Part shown: positions 1 to 10,136 of the stretch, one piece after another
How the letters are laid out: every line of letters starts with the position of its first letter
How positions within the stretch are numbered: the first letter of the stretch is position 1
DNA from: Dimargaris cristalligena
Taxonomy: Eukaryota; Kickxellomycota; Dimargaritomycetes; Dimargaritales; Dimargaritaceae
DNA length: 34,686 nucleotides
NCBI GenBank assembly: GCA_027576995.1
Contig: JANBQC010000284.1
Span: forward strand, 1-34,686
Direction: 5' to 3'
Position numbers and translations under genes: made by a program
The notes under the pieces: generated by a model
What the model saw: only the letters and a program-made list of their open reading frames with translations
Databases searched by the model: none
What the model was told of the DNA's origin: nothing

Positions 1-33
1 GCGGGCATGGCCTTGTGCCACTGCTCCCAAAAG

Positions 34-40
34 TATAAAA
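34..40 (+). promoter_or_regulatory. TATA-like box of the first gene
   Basis: TATAAAA lies about 220 nt before the ATG at 262. An open frame runs through this stretch from position 7, but the signal peptide that follows the ATG at 262 makes the upstream part more likely to be 5' untranslated region. The promoter role is inferred from motif and position only. Confidence 0.4.
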
Positions 41-261
41 GCAGTCTGCATTCCCTGCCCTTATCCATCACCATTCACTCGTATCCTGTTCCTATAACTT
101 CAACGCGATTATTGGCCTTTCTTTTCAGGCTACGCTATACCATTTCCTTCGCCTATTTCCCACCTTCAAACTTAAAGAAGGGTTTCAATTTACGCCACAT
201 TACTCACACGCTTAGTGATAAGCTTGTTGTCTTCTTCTACTATCGACAGTACCTTGCCACG

Positions 262-2408
262 ATGAAGTCTTCTCTCCTGTCCGTCTTCGTGGTTGGTATG
301 GCCCTCGCCAATTTCACCATCAGTCTCCCACATGGGATTGGCTCAATGAATACAGTGACTGGTGGAAAATCTGCTCCACAGCTCCATCGCCGTGCATGGG
401 TAAGTAAACGCGATGTCAGTCATGTGGTTTATACCACAACTTTTCGGCTACCCTACTATCCTACATTTCACCTGCCCCCTTTAATGCTATGGTCGAATAT
501 CCAATTTATTTCCTTTGAGACAATTTATATGTCTTGCATGACTCCGGTACTGTATAATAGGCCCGTAGAATTGTCAATAAAATTCGTGAATTTAACCTAA
601 ATTCCCCTGGATATGTGAACACATACCTATTCAATTATCTGTATACTGGTATCTACGAATAATAGGGCGAGAAGCGTGAAGAAGCCGCTGGTTCATCCGG
701 ATACAACCAGAATAATAAGCGAATGAAGCTGCTGGCCGGGAATCAGATGGAAAGCGACAGCGTCATTATGCAGATGGTCAGAGCGGAGGCGGACTATTCG
801 GCCTTCGTAAGCACTTTCAGCCTACTTGGAAAATGCATACAGCCATATGGCGAAGAACAAGCCCGGCCGGGCCCGTTCCTAAGCACTTTGTGCAACAACT
901 ACGCTGAACTGGCGGATTGGGCCGACAGCGTGGAGTATGTAACCTCTGGCGAAATGGACCTCGAAGAATTCGATGCCCTGTTCCCCATGGTCGCTCGTGC
1001 GCTTGAACTAGGTACGAGTGAAATCCCCGAGTTAAACGCGTTAATCGCCAGAGTGGACTCCTATAGCTATGGTCCCAGCAATGTTTCGTTATCCAGTGGG
1101 CTCCCTGGCTTGTTCAGCACTGATCTACCCAACGACTTGACTCGACAAGCCCTGCGTCGCATCCCCTATTTGGTGCAAGGCCATCTGGCCGCCCATTACG
1201 TGGTCCAAAAGAATTTGGACGGGTTCAAACAAACTATCCGCTCCTGGATTGCCAGAGATCGTAACGACCCCACCCCTTCTAGGCCAGTGTCAGGCTATGA
1301 CGATTCCACGATAGAACTTACCAATATGCCTGTCACTAATTGGTTGTCGGACGTGGGCCCCGGAGCTCCAGAGCCCTCTTCCAGTATTAGAAGCCTTGAA
1401 TTTGATCCTCAAAACAATACCCCTTTCGAAACTAGCAGATTTAGTTCTCCTTATGTTGGTAGATCCCGCTTGCCCATCGCGACCCTCTTTATGTGGGCTC
1501 TAGAATACGAATTAATAGAGGCCGAAGAACTTTTCACCGAATTTGGTAATCCTTTCCTCAAACGCGATATCCCGTGTTTGGCAGCACTTGATTTCCAAAT
1601 CGTGTATATGTCCCTGAGTTTCGATTACCATATGGATCAGTTTAGTATTAGCCCCGAGGAGCATTTCAGATGTTACCAACAGTTTACTTTCCAGGGCCAT
1701 GTCATTTTATCTCCGGAAGTTTATGAGCCTCCGTCTACCAGGATCCGGGTTCGCCATAATCGCAAATTGAACCCCCAAGTGAGCGTGATACCGGTCGACG
1801 ATAGCAAAACCACCACGAATATGATTACGCAGTTGGAATATCTCACAGGCTTGGTCGATTATTTAGAGAATCTGAATTACGTCGAATATAAGCTTTACCC
1901 TATTCGGATATGGGCCCGGTCCTTTGATACTGCAATTCGATATCAGAAAAATATTACCTCGATCAACCCCACCAACCCCAACAAGGGGACAACCCCCGGC
2001 AACGAAAGCGCAATCTCCTTCATCCCCGAGAACCTTGTCCGCGAAGCCGACAAGATCGTAGAGATAGTTGCGGGCCTACTATTAAAAATTGAACAGATAG
2101 AATCAGACCCATACCCTATCGAAAATATGACGGACCCCGCCATGGCCAATGTTGTTGAAGTCGATTCTATTTTGACCGACCCACAGTCATATTCGGTTTC
2201 AGATTCAAATTTGGAATCAGACGTAAGCTCAGATGCGGAATCAGAGGAAGACTCGCAATCCGTAATCGAGCCAATATCCGAGATAGTGCTTAACGAATTG
2301 AATAAGCTGTTGCAAATCCTTAACGAAAAGCATTTTTTCCGGGCTGCAATTCTAGAGGGACTGAACAAATGTCGAATCTTCATGAACATGCAATCACCCT
2401 TGTTCTAA
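262..2408 (+). CDS. Orphan secreted protein, two exons, 626 aa
   Basis: Exons are 262-399 and 666-2408; the intron 400-665 begins GTAAGT, ends TAG and joins in phase 0. I do not recognise a family. Residues 1 to about 22 form a signal peptide (MKSSLL, a hydrophobic core, then SLP), so the protein is probably secreted or vacuolar. Dibasic sites follow at 43-44 (RR), 49-50 (KR) and 64-65 (KR), which suggests a short propeptide cut by a Kex2-like protease. The body has five cysteines, several N-glycosylation sequons (NVS, NIT, NES, NMT) and no obvious catalytic motif. Near the C-terminus is a Ser/Glu/Asp-rich acidic stretch, followed by a Leu-rich helix-like end. Codon use is more AT-tolerant than in the GC-biased genes downstream, as expected of a lineage-specific gene with modest expression. 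The signal peptide and in-frame splice argue for a real gene; the function is unknown. Confidence 0.72.
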
Positions 2409-5169
2409 ATGATGGGCTATATAATACTATGGGAAGTATGAACTTGATCATATAGGTGCTGGAACTGCAATCATCAGAGGGAATCAGTCCCCCCAAACTA
2501 GAGTGGTTACCTGACTCCCTCAGTGAGAGTGCACCACCAAGCGGGGAGCAAACAGTTACAAGACTTACCATCAATACTAATGTACCCAGAGTATAAAATA
2601 AGGATTAGCTTGCTATAACATGGGTTCTTTATGTCCTAATAAAATAACTGTATATATCTTAAAAAACCCCACACCCTACTCGGCTCCCTTAAACACTAGT
2701 CCTCCTTAACAAAATGTAACAGAACTAATTAAGCATTAGATTATAGATATTATTGAAGAATATGTTCCTACATATTCTTTATCCTATCCTGTTTCACCCA
2801 ATTATGTTAGCCACTTATATTTCACCCCATTGAAATTACAGTTCAATAAAACTAACCTCCTAGAGGCACCTGCTGTCCTTTAGCTGCTTTCTTCCCTTAC
2901 TTTCAGTTTTATTTTCTTTACATCCTTAGTATTCCAACAGATAAAGGGATAGAAAGGTAAGAAAATATAAGGGCCCAATTTTGGGCTTAGTTATAATGTG
3001 ATTAGTAAAAATGTCTATTGATCAAGGGAAATGCATAGTGGCTTATGCAAATACAGAAAAAATGGCAAGTGGGAACCCAAGATAGGGTGAGTGGCTTGAT
3101 GGCCTCAGAATAGCAAATGAGTATAAACATATGTAACCTTTTTAAACCAACCCAAGAAGATCTTTGGCAGGCACAATTCTGTAAAGCAAGGTGACTGTAT
3201 GAGTGAATTATTAGTATATGAATATAGATAAATGAAGTATGTTATCAGCCCTCCTAATCTGACTTAATCTGGACTTAATGATCATCTATCCTTATTAGGC
3301 CTTATAGTACCATATTAACCCTCCCATAGTCACCCCTGGTACTATGGGGTCATCATTTATTATATAACTTTTCTCCTTCCCAACCCCAATGCTTTGCACC
3401 AAAACACTCAACCTGCTAATCCAAGACTCTTCCAGTTCCCATAAGAGTCTTCCAGATACAAAGCCATCCAGTCAGATTCCTTATCTACCTATACCTTAGT
3501 CTTAGTAGCATTTCCCTTGGTACCTCCCTATGGAGCTGTCCCTATTTATATATAACTGGGTTTGGTGAACTTACCACATTTTTACCTACTTTTATTTTTA
3601 TCTATTCTTCACACTTATCAGAAGTACACTCCTGATGAGTATAATTATTTTTCCTCCATTTTCATTAGTTTAGTATTTTTTCTATTAGTGTATTATATAC
3701 CCTTGACTATGATGCACCCCTACCCCTGACCAGACTGTACCCCTGCATTCACACTGCCCCTGGCCCAACTGCACCCCTATTCAAAGAATAGCTAACAATA
3801 GCTTTCTCCCTTTCTTTTTATCCCTTCTATTATTTCACATTGAATTTATCGGTTACCCGAGTATTACCTATCCTTTGTGATAACTAATATTATTATCTGG
3901 GAACTCCCCTCCCTTTCCCTCTGCTTAGTCATCCAATGTTCTGGGACCTTCTCTCCCTTTCTCTATTCATCTATCTTTTCATTTAGGCTTCCCCTTTTGA
4001 GTATAAATACTCCCCCTTACTGCCACCTCTTGGAACAGAAAGTCTATCATCACCTTTCCCTTTTATTATCTATCTTTTCAAATAAAGTTCAGTTTTCAAG
4101 GATTTGATTTCAGTTCTTTACAGTTAGTACTGTACCCCCATCCTAATACTAGTAGCCCACTTGGCCGAGTCTAAGCCCTGCCTACTGTTAGAAGCCTACC
4201 CTCAGGACTCTTGATGGACTAAGAGTAATTAACCCAGGCAACAGGAGTAAATGCTAGTTGAAATTTTTGAAGAATTTGATGTCAATTTCTTCAAACCCCA
4301 ATAGCATATATTGTGATAAATAAATGCATTGGCTATAGCTTTCTTAATGGAGATTGTCCCACTGGGAAACATCTTGAAAGCAGATGCAAACACCCAAACT
4401 CAATTGATAATAATGTGAAATGGAAATAGTAAGGCTTAAAAGCCAATTTGAAAAGTGCAGTATTTATATACACATAAACTACTGAAAACAGCAGGCTTAA
4501 GCAGAGTGCCAGAAATTAGTTTACCAGATACTTGTACCAGGTGTTTGCTTTGGGCAGTACTAACCAAGCATCCAGATACTTAAATAATAAGATATCCCAC
4601 TTCTGGTATTTTAAAGTTAGACAAGGAGTCTCAATAGGGGGGAATACCCATGCAGAATCCTAGAGGATACGATGCCAGTCATTTAAGTCAGGCAAATATC
4701 AACAGTAGGACTGGCACGAAATCGAGTGATTGTATCTAAACAACGGACTTCTTTTTGGGAGACGTAGGCTCATTTGTTCACCTAGTTTGCTCTCTCTTAT
4801 TTTATATAGCTTACATTTACGAATGAATGCCTACTGGTCGGCACCGTAATACAGGCGAGTTCTTTCCCAGTCCTCCGAGGTAAGCGTCATATTATTAGGC
4901 GGAATAGTATTTTTATCAAACAAGAAACAGCTTTCTATCATAATATAACATATCATTGAACAATGGGTATATAATACACATTTGGATTGGAAAACAAGGG
5001 CGGGCGGGTAGGTGGGTGGAAATGACAACCCAAAATTCAATATTAACAACTGACTTCATTACATGTAGAAATGCAGGGGTAAATTGGAGTCCATCTGGAA
5101 ATACATGTGCGGGCGTGTGATAAGTCAAATCAAAATCGGCCGAGTACTTTCGGTGGAATCGGACGCAAT
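2409..5169. other. AT-rich non-coding stretch between gene 1 and the DENND6-like gene
   Basis: About 2.7 kb with no convincing gene. It is clearly more AT-rich than the flanks and has many short open frames broken by stops. It holds a probable solo LTR (3876-4140), a run of loosely repeated CTGCACCCCT-like units around 3710-3780, and a 9-bp inverted repeat (3304-3312 with 3337-3345, ATAGTACCA/TGGTACTAT). A short open frame at about 2456-2592 follows a TAG but has no start codon. The right end, about 4800-5169, is probably 3' untranslated region of the DENND6-like gene. The overall look is old mobile-element debris, which is inference. Confidence 0.5.
3876..4140 (+). mobile_element. Probable solo LTR, 265 bp
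   Basis: The segment starts TGTGATAAC and ends GTACCCCCA, so it has the TG...CA ends of a long terminal repeat. It is flanked by TCCTT on the left (3871-3875) and TCCTA on the right (4141-4145), a 5-bp target duplication with one mismatch. Inside, in the right order for an LTR, are a TATA box (GTATAAATAC near 4000) and an AATAAA poly(A) signal near 4081. No primer-binding site, polypurine tract or partner LTR was found, so it would be a solo LTR left by recombination. This is a by-eye call; no second copy lies in the window to confirm the ends. Confidence 0.42.
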
Positions 5170-7908
5170 TCAGGGGAAATGCCGAGGGTCTAGAGAGTGG
5201 CGCAGTTCCGGGGACAGATACTCTAGCAGTATCTGGGCTTGTTGAATGAGTTTGACCCGGGTCTCGCGATTCTGGGGGTCGGTAGAGGGCGTGTGGGCAT
5301 TGGGCTGCCGTCCCATCCATCCATTTTCGGCTTGGGATGAGGAGGGCAGCGACTCATTGCCATTCATCTGGCTCAAGGAGTTGATTTCGGACCGGAGGAT
5401 CAGCAAAAGCTCAATCACCTCTGCGTCCCGCCGATTTTTGACCCAGCTCAAAAGGTCGGTCGTACAGAGGGATTGCCGATACCGCTTAAGCAACTCGACC
5501 TGTGCTTGCTCGGTTCGGGCATGCAGCCAAGTAGCAAAATTACCGCAGGTCAAAAATTGGCGGTAAAAGACGATATAGTCAACATTAGAGCCAAACGAAT
5601 TGCGCAAGGGAATCTGGGAACCATGTGCATGCAGGGATTTGAGAAAGTCCTCCTGGTTAAAAGGCTTAAGTTGGAGACGCAGCTGTTGCGGCTGCGGTTG
5701 CGGTTGCTGCGAGTATGGTCGGTTAGTCAAGTTGCTGTGCAATAGCGGGTTGGTCTTGGGAATTAAAGTGGAAAAGTAGCGGTTAAGCGGGGCCAGAAAC
5801 TTTTCAGTCAGGTCCAGAAAATGACGACGCAGAATATTATTCAGGATGTATGACGACGTATAACCGGCCTCGGCCGCGGTAGTGATTTTGGCCAACAGAG
5901 CCCGGTCTTTGCCCACCACTGACTTCCACTTGGTCTGGAGTCCGGAACGGTGGGTTTCGTTGGATAGCCACTGGGGCGACTGAATTTGCAGCGACGCCAG
6001 AACATTCGATGCCTTGCTTGCACTACTATTCGCGGTTCCCCCAGCCTGGCGGGTTCGTTGATTAAGGCGACTAGAAGTAAAACGACTCTCCCGCCGGCGA
6101 CGACTCTGGCCCAGATGGATAATATGGGGCCAATGTTCGAGAGCTTGGTCAAAGAAGGGATTAGAAACCCCCAGTACCACATTAGGTGGGATACGGGTTT
6201 TACTGACGTAGGACTTGAATTCGGCGTCTTGGATGGTGAAATAGGGACGCACGTCACCGCAATAAGTGATGGGTTGGATTAAATCCACCAGGGCCAGAAC
6301 CGCCTGGCTGCACTCGGCGGGCGAGTCAGCCATTACCACAAGAGGCTCACCAACCATCATGAGTTCCCAGCATTTCCAGAGGTCTTCAAGGGAGTGTTCA
6401 AAGGCGGAAAACAGACCATCGATTTGAACTGTGGCCAGAATTTGGTGGGATGGGTCGAGACGGGACATATCAAAGGCACAGGTTTCAAGAAGCTGGTGGC
6501 CCGACGGAGGGGGTAGCTCCACCTGTAGAGTACTGCCCAAGAAGGGCAGGTCTACGAGGGGCCCGGCGCCGGATTGGGGTGGGGGGTCGATGGTGGACCG
6601 GGCACTGCCATTGGAGGTCAGGGGGGAAAGCAGTGGGATAGGAGTCGGAGTTGGGGTAGGGGAGGGAGAAAGGGAGAAGGGCAGCATTTCCTCGGTGGGT
6701 GTGCGGGCCTCGGCGGTCAGTGGCGAGGTGGGCGAGGAGGGTGCAAGGGAGAGCGGAGACGTGGACGGAGACACGTATACCTCGTCGACATCCTCCCGCA
6801 GAGTAGGGGCGGGCATTTCGCCGGTGTACGGGGAGGGCCAGTCGGTACCAATACTGTGGGCGGCCGTTTCGAGAATGGAATGCCCGAGTTCAAAGTAGGG
6901 TGGACCCAAGAGCCGCACGATTTTGGTAAAAAGGCCGTGGTAGGGTAAGGGAGATATGAGTACAAGCGATTTTTGAAAGCAACCCCGCTTGAGGAAGGGG
7001 TCCTTCTTCTGGCGGAAAAAGACATAGGCATAGTAAAACGACGAGTCGGCGGCAGCCGGGCCCAAGTCGGCCGAGCGCGAGTGGGATGGGGGCGAACTAC
7101 CCAGGGACCGCCCCTCCAGCCGCAATTTATTCATAAGTTGGACGATGGTGGCCTCCCGCAACCCCGACTGGGGCGGGCCGGCATGGTGAACCGAGTTAAG
7201 CCGAGGTCGGTGGGCCTGTAGGTTGGGCACCGACGTTAAGGAAGGGAATGGTGGTTGCTCGGTAGAGGCACTTCTGGGCTGCCCTGTGGGGGGCTGAAGT
7301 CGGCCTACGGGCTTCGGGTTCCGAAGACGAACCCGAAAAGTATAGACGATTTCGCATAGGTCACAGATGGCCGAATCGGGAAATGACGAGAAGGCGATTA
7401 TCTTGGCCTCCTCCTCGGTGAAGGGGTGGGGTGGGTAGACGGTGGCAATGGTGGGACCGTAGTCCAGGTCAAAGTCCACGACGCAGAAGGCCAGTATCCA
7501 GGAACGAATCCGGGCGGCACAGGCACGGTTGGCTAAACGGTCGGAAGCCAAGCCGACGGTGGAAATGGAAAGCAGACGGGGAGCATGTGAGGAAGTACGA
7601 GACGTCGTAGAGGAAGAAGTAGTGGTGGTGGTAGCGGAAGAGGAGGCGGCTTTCTTGAGAGGTGAACTACGACGATTGCTTGAGCTGACAGAGTCGTGCT
7701 GGTGGAGCATTTCAAGGCTAATTTGCCGGGCGCGATCGGACAGGGCGCCTTTCTGGGGCTGGTGCTGCGACGCACTCCGGTGAAGGGGCTTAAGTTTGAG
7801 CGGGGCTGGGGCGATGGAATAGCCGCGGGGGGAGTAATGGGAAAGAGGAAAGATGGGAGGGAGTGGTGGAGACCCGGCCTTGGTGGACGGGTTAATAGGC
7901 ATAGTCAT
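5170..7908 (-). CDS. DENN domain-containing protein 6-like (DENND6/FAM116), 912 aa
   Basis: A single uninterrupted frame. DENND6 proteins are guanine nucleotide exchange factors for Rab GTPases (Rab14 in animals), acting on endosomes and in recycling of surface proteins. Residues 137-165 carry the family's opening motif (WILAFCVVDFDLDYGPTIA, then YPPHPFTEEE). A second diagnostic block with YYAYVFFRQKKD, LKRGCFQKSLVLIS and the following LP(Y) sequence lies near 290-340. The C-terminal part holds the helical block ending LLSWVKNRRDAEVIELLL. Human DENND6A is about 600 aa; the extra length here is a Ser/Thr-rich N-terminal leader (1-135) and Pro/Ser-rich insertions around 205-285 and 375-470. The start is the first of two close ATGs (MTMP). 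It diverges from the small gene at 8690, with TA repeats between. The family call is firm; the Rab partner is inferred. Confidence 0.85.
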   Translation of the reverse strand: MTMPINPSTKAGSPPLPPIFPLSHYSPRGYSIAPAPLKLKPLHRSASQHQPQKGALSDRARQISLEMLHQHDSVSSSNRRSSPLKKAASSSATTTTTSSSTTSRTSSHAPRLLSISTVGLASDRLANRACAARIRSWILAFCVVDFDLDYGPTIATVYPPHPFTEEEAKIIAFSSFPDSAICDLCEIVYTFRVRLRNPKPVGRLQPPTGQPRSASTEQPPFPSLTSVPNLQAHRPRLNSVHHAGPPQSGLREATIVQLMNKLRLEGRSLGSSPPSHSRSADLGPAAADSSFYYAYVFFRQKKDPFLKRGCFQKSLVLISPLPYHGLFTKIVRLLGPPYFELGHSILETAAHSIGTDWPSPYTGEMPAPTLREDVDEVYVSPSTSPLSLAPSSPTSPLTAEARTPTEEMLPFSLSPSPTPTPTPIPLLSPLTSNGSARSTIDPPPQSGAGPLVDLPFLGSTLQVELPPPSGHQLLETCAFDMSRLDPSHQILATVQIDGLFSAFEHSLEDLWKCWELMMVGEPLVVMADSPAECSQAVLALVDLIQPITYCGDVRPYFTIQDAEFKSYVSKTRIPPNVVLGVSNPFFDQALEHWPHIIHLGQSRRRRESRFTSSRLNQRTRQAGGTANSSASKASNVLASLQIQSPQWLSNETHRSGLQTKWKSVVGKDRALLAKITTAAEAGYTSSYILNNILRRHFLDLTEKFLAPLNRYFSTLIPKTNPLLHSNLTNRPYSQQPQPQPQQLRLQLKPFNQEDFLKSLHAHGSQIPLRNSFGSNVDYIVFYRQFLTCGNFATWLHARTEQAQVELLKRYRQSLCTTDLLSWVKNRRDAEVIELLLILRSEINSLSQMNGNESLPSSSQAENGWMGRQPNAHTPSTDPQNRETRVKLIQQAQILLEYLSPELRHSLDPRHFP

Positions 7909-7961
7909 GCGAGATAATCTAGAGAGGGGGGTTTGGGTAGGTAGGTGACCGGCCCGTCTGC

Positions 7962-7985
7962 ATATATATATATATATATATATAT
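7962..7985. repeat. TA dinucleotide microsatellite
   Basis: About 12 TA units, roughly 55 bp upstream of the DENND6-like start codon on the minus strand. Confidence 0.9.
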
Positions 7986-8297
7986 TTATAAATAGCTTAG
8001 GATGTAAAAGAATAGATAGGCAGGCGTGTCTTCTCTATACCAAAGGCTGGTGACTATATGCACGCGCGCGGGAGGGAGGGAGTTTAGCGAACTGGGCAAT
8101 GAGCTCAACGGAAATGCCAAAGAAAACTGAGCAAGGGGCGTTAGTGGGTGCGAGCAGGGGAGGTGAATAGAGAAGGGTGTTACAGGAGAATGGAGCGCGT
8201 TACACGCTTGTGGCAGACGAGGAGCACAAAGTTAGGAAAGGGTATAGGGCAAGCCGCACTGGCAAACGGGGCTATTTATACAGAAGTGGTGGTCGGC

Positions 8298-8321
8298 TAT
8301 ATATATATATATATATATATA
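8298..8321. repeat. TA dinucleotide microsatellite
   Basis: About 12 TA units in the middle of the divergent intergenic region; the second such tract within 350 bp. Confidence 0.9.
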
Positions 8322-8610
8322 ATGTGATATAATATATGTATAAAAGAGGCAAAGGGGAATGGAATGGGCTCGTCGGTCTCAACATAGCAAGGGCTCATAA
8401 AAGCAGAGACGGACTTGGGTTTGAGCAAACAGCGACCGTTGGTGGCCGCACAACCAATAGCCACAACTCCCCCTGGACCAAGGAGTCGGAGCCTGGGTGG
8501 GGAGCACCAACCAGAGTGGGAGGGTTCTGGCTGCTCATTACCCCGTTTCACCTTCTGTCCTTCTCGCCGCTTATAGGCCGCCATGGCAGGCTGCCCCCAT
8601 GAGAGTAGTG

Positions 8611-8637
8611 CGTTATTTTTAAACCCGCTATTTTTAA
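8611..8637 (+). promoter_or_regulatory. Tandem CGYTATTTTTAA motif pair
   Basis: CGTTATTTTTAA (8611-8622) and CGCTATTTTTAA (8626-8637) are 15 bp apart and 50-80 bp before the ATG at 8690. The core resembles the CTA(A/T)4TA(G/A) site of MEF2/Rlm1-type MADS-box factors. A regulatory role is inference. Confidence 0.3.
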
Positions 8638-8689
8638 CTCGACCTTTCCCCTTCCACCACACCCCATCTCTCTCTTTCTCCCCAGCACC

Positions 8690-9091
8690 ATGGCCGACGA
8701 TCCCCTCCTCTCTCTCAAAGCGGTTAGGGCTACTTTGCAGGGCCTGGAATCCTACCTCCACCAGGTCGTCAAGGACCTCGAAACGATGGCCACCAACTAC
8801 CAGGTGCTCGCCGGTAAGTCCAGGTCCTTCGCACCAGATGCCCGCTCGATACCATGGCTCCGCATGTATGGGCCTTCCCGTTGTATGAAGTCCTCATTCA
8901 GTCTGTAGTTGAATTGGTGGTACTTACTTGCTTTGGTTGTCTATCCCTATACACATACTCACATACACATATACACACACACTCCCTCTCTCTCGCACTT
9001 TCCATCCCTAGACGTTGCGGAACCACTACTCAAGCCTCTAGAGCACTCCAAAGTTATCGCCCACAAAGCCACTCCCCCGGCACCTAATTAA
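8690..9091 (+). CDS. 67-aa protein, possible DASH subunit Dad2
   Basis: Exons are 8690-8813 and 9012-9091; the 198-nt intron has donor GTAAGT and acceptor CCCTAG, joins in phase 1 and contains a CA-rich run. The product starts MADDPLLSLKAV, has one heptad-like helix (about residues 8-42, including LESYLHQVVKDLETMATNYQ) and ends in a Pro-rich tail (TPPAPN). The pattern of a long amphipathic helix, then YxxLAD, then a hydrophobic helix recalls Dad2, a small subunit of the fungal DASH/Dam1 ring that couples kinetochores to microtubules. The usual Asn-Trp near the end of Dad2 is not seen, so another small coiled-coil subunit (for example of BLOC-1/BORC type) is possible. The ATG has a pyrimidine-rich leader and a good context (ACCATGG). 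The gene is likely real; the name is weak. Confidence 0.5.
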
Positions 9092-10136
9092 GCAATACAT
9101 TGAATTACAACCCCTCTTTCTCTCCGCTATTAAGGTCCAACTTGACTTGGCCGGAAATTAAGTATCAAACAACAGTCTCCCACAGTCACAGCGCCCCACC
9201 CCCGCCCCGCAAATCGACCTCGGGTTGATTAGCCGGTGCCAATCCCTGTAAGGCCACAAACCCTGGTCGGATAAAACCAATAGTTCAGGCGGTAAGGAGA
9301 AATGCGGGTGGCTTGCCTTATAGTTGGTGGTCATGGATGTTCAGCATTCCTCTAGTATGGATTGTGGGTGTATCAAACCATGGGGTTATTGGACTGATTC
9401 CCCCAATTAATCAGCCTTGGGCCTAATAATCCAGGTCTTCAACGTGAGACCAGCCCGCCCTTTCATTGTAAAATACCTTCTCGATAGAGCCAATCTGTCT
9501 GAGTAAAAGCAAACCCTAGTGCAAATCCCACGACAATTCCTAACTACTCTCAAGGTCTTTCGGGGGGCTTTTTAGTACGTGGCGGCCCATTTCAACTACT
9601 TTAACTTCATTTACCTGGACTTGGAATAGAGGTTGATGTTCGTATATAAATATTAATGTAATATCTAAACTTCATTGATGATCCTCGTCCAATCGTGTGG
9701 CCAAATGTTAGACACGATTGGACAGGCCTACTAGAGATGAATTTTAAGTGAGACCAGCTGCCCAACTGCATGCCACAGGTGAGATCGGTCAGTCGATATT
9801 GTAATCAAAAACCACCAGGTAATTCAAGGTGACACGATGGCTCTTATGACTGGGTTACTATCATTTAAATTCTAAAGATTAGGCAGTAATGGGTGAGTAG
9901 GGAGACGTCGGAGGATTTGGCTCCCGTTCTTTACTTGGCATGGCGGGAGTAGGTGCAGAAGTCAGAGGGGCATGTAAGATAAAAAATAAATGACCTAAAA
10001 GGCCGAGTTTAATGTATAGATTGTAATTAAACCAGTATTGCCAGTTCAGTGTAATAGTACGGAATATAAAGAAATCACACTTTCCGCCAGGCTACGTATT
10101 GCCTGCTTCTCTACCCCACCCGACGACCTTCCAGTC
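9092..10136. other. Convergent intergenic region
   Basis: About 1 kb between the 3' ends of the small gene (+) and AP-3 delta (-). No gene is seen. The notable content is a strong hairpin at 9687-9723; otherwise it is moderately AT-rich unique sequence that must hold both transcription ends. Confidence 0.55.
9687..9723. repeat. Perfect 12-bp inverted repeat (hairpin)
   Basis: GTCCAATCGTGT (9687-9698) and ACACGATTGGAC (9712-9723) are exact reverse complements around a 13-nt loop. The element sits mid-way between two convergent gene ends. It could be a structured 3' element or the remnant of a fold-back insertion. Confidence 0.8.

Larger units (their letters stand above)
7909..8689. other. Divergent intergenic region (DENND6-like / small gene)
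   Basis: 781 bp between two genes pointing away from each other, so it should hold both promoters. It contains two TA dinucleotide tracts, a TATAAAA at 8339-8345, a paired AT-rich motif at 8611-8637 and a pyrimidine-rich leader just before the ATG at 8690. Open frames here look like chance. Confidence 0.6.

Noticed and set aside
7..261. Starting the first protein at the upstream ATG at 7
   Set aside because: A TATA-like box lies inside this stretch, and the ATG at 262 begins a proper signal peptide.
3710..3780. CTGCACCCCT-like units as a satellite or CRISPR-like array
   Set aside because: Only about four loose, uneven units without regular spacers; simple low-complexity sequence.
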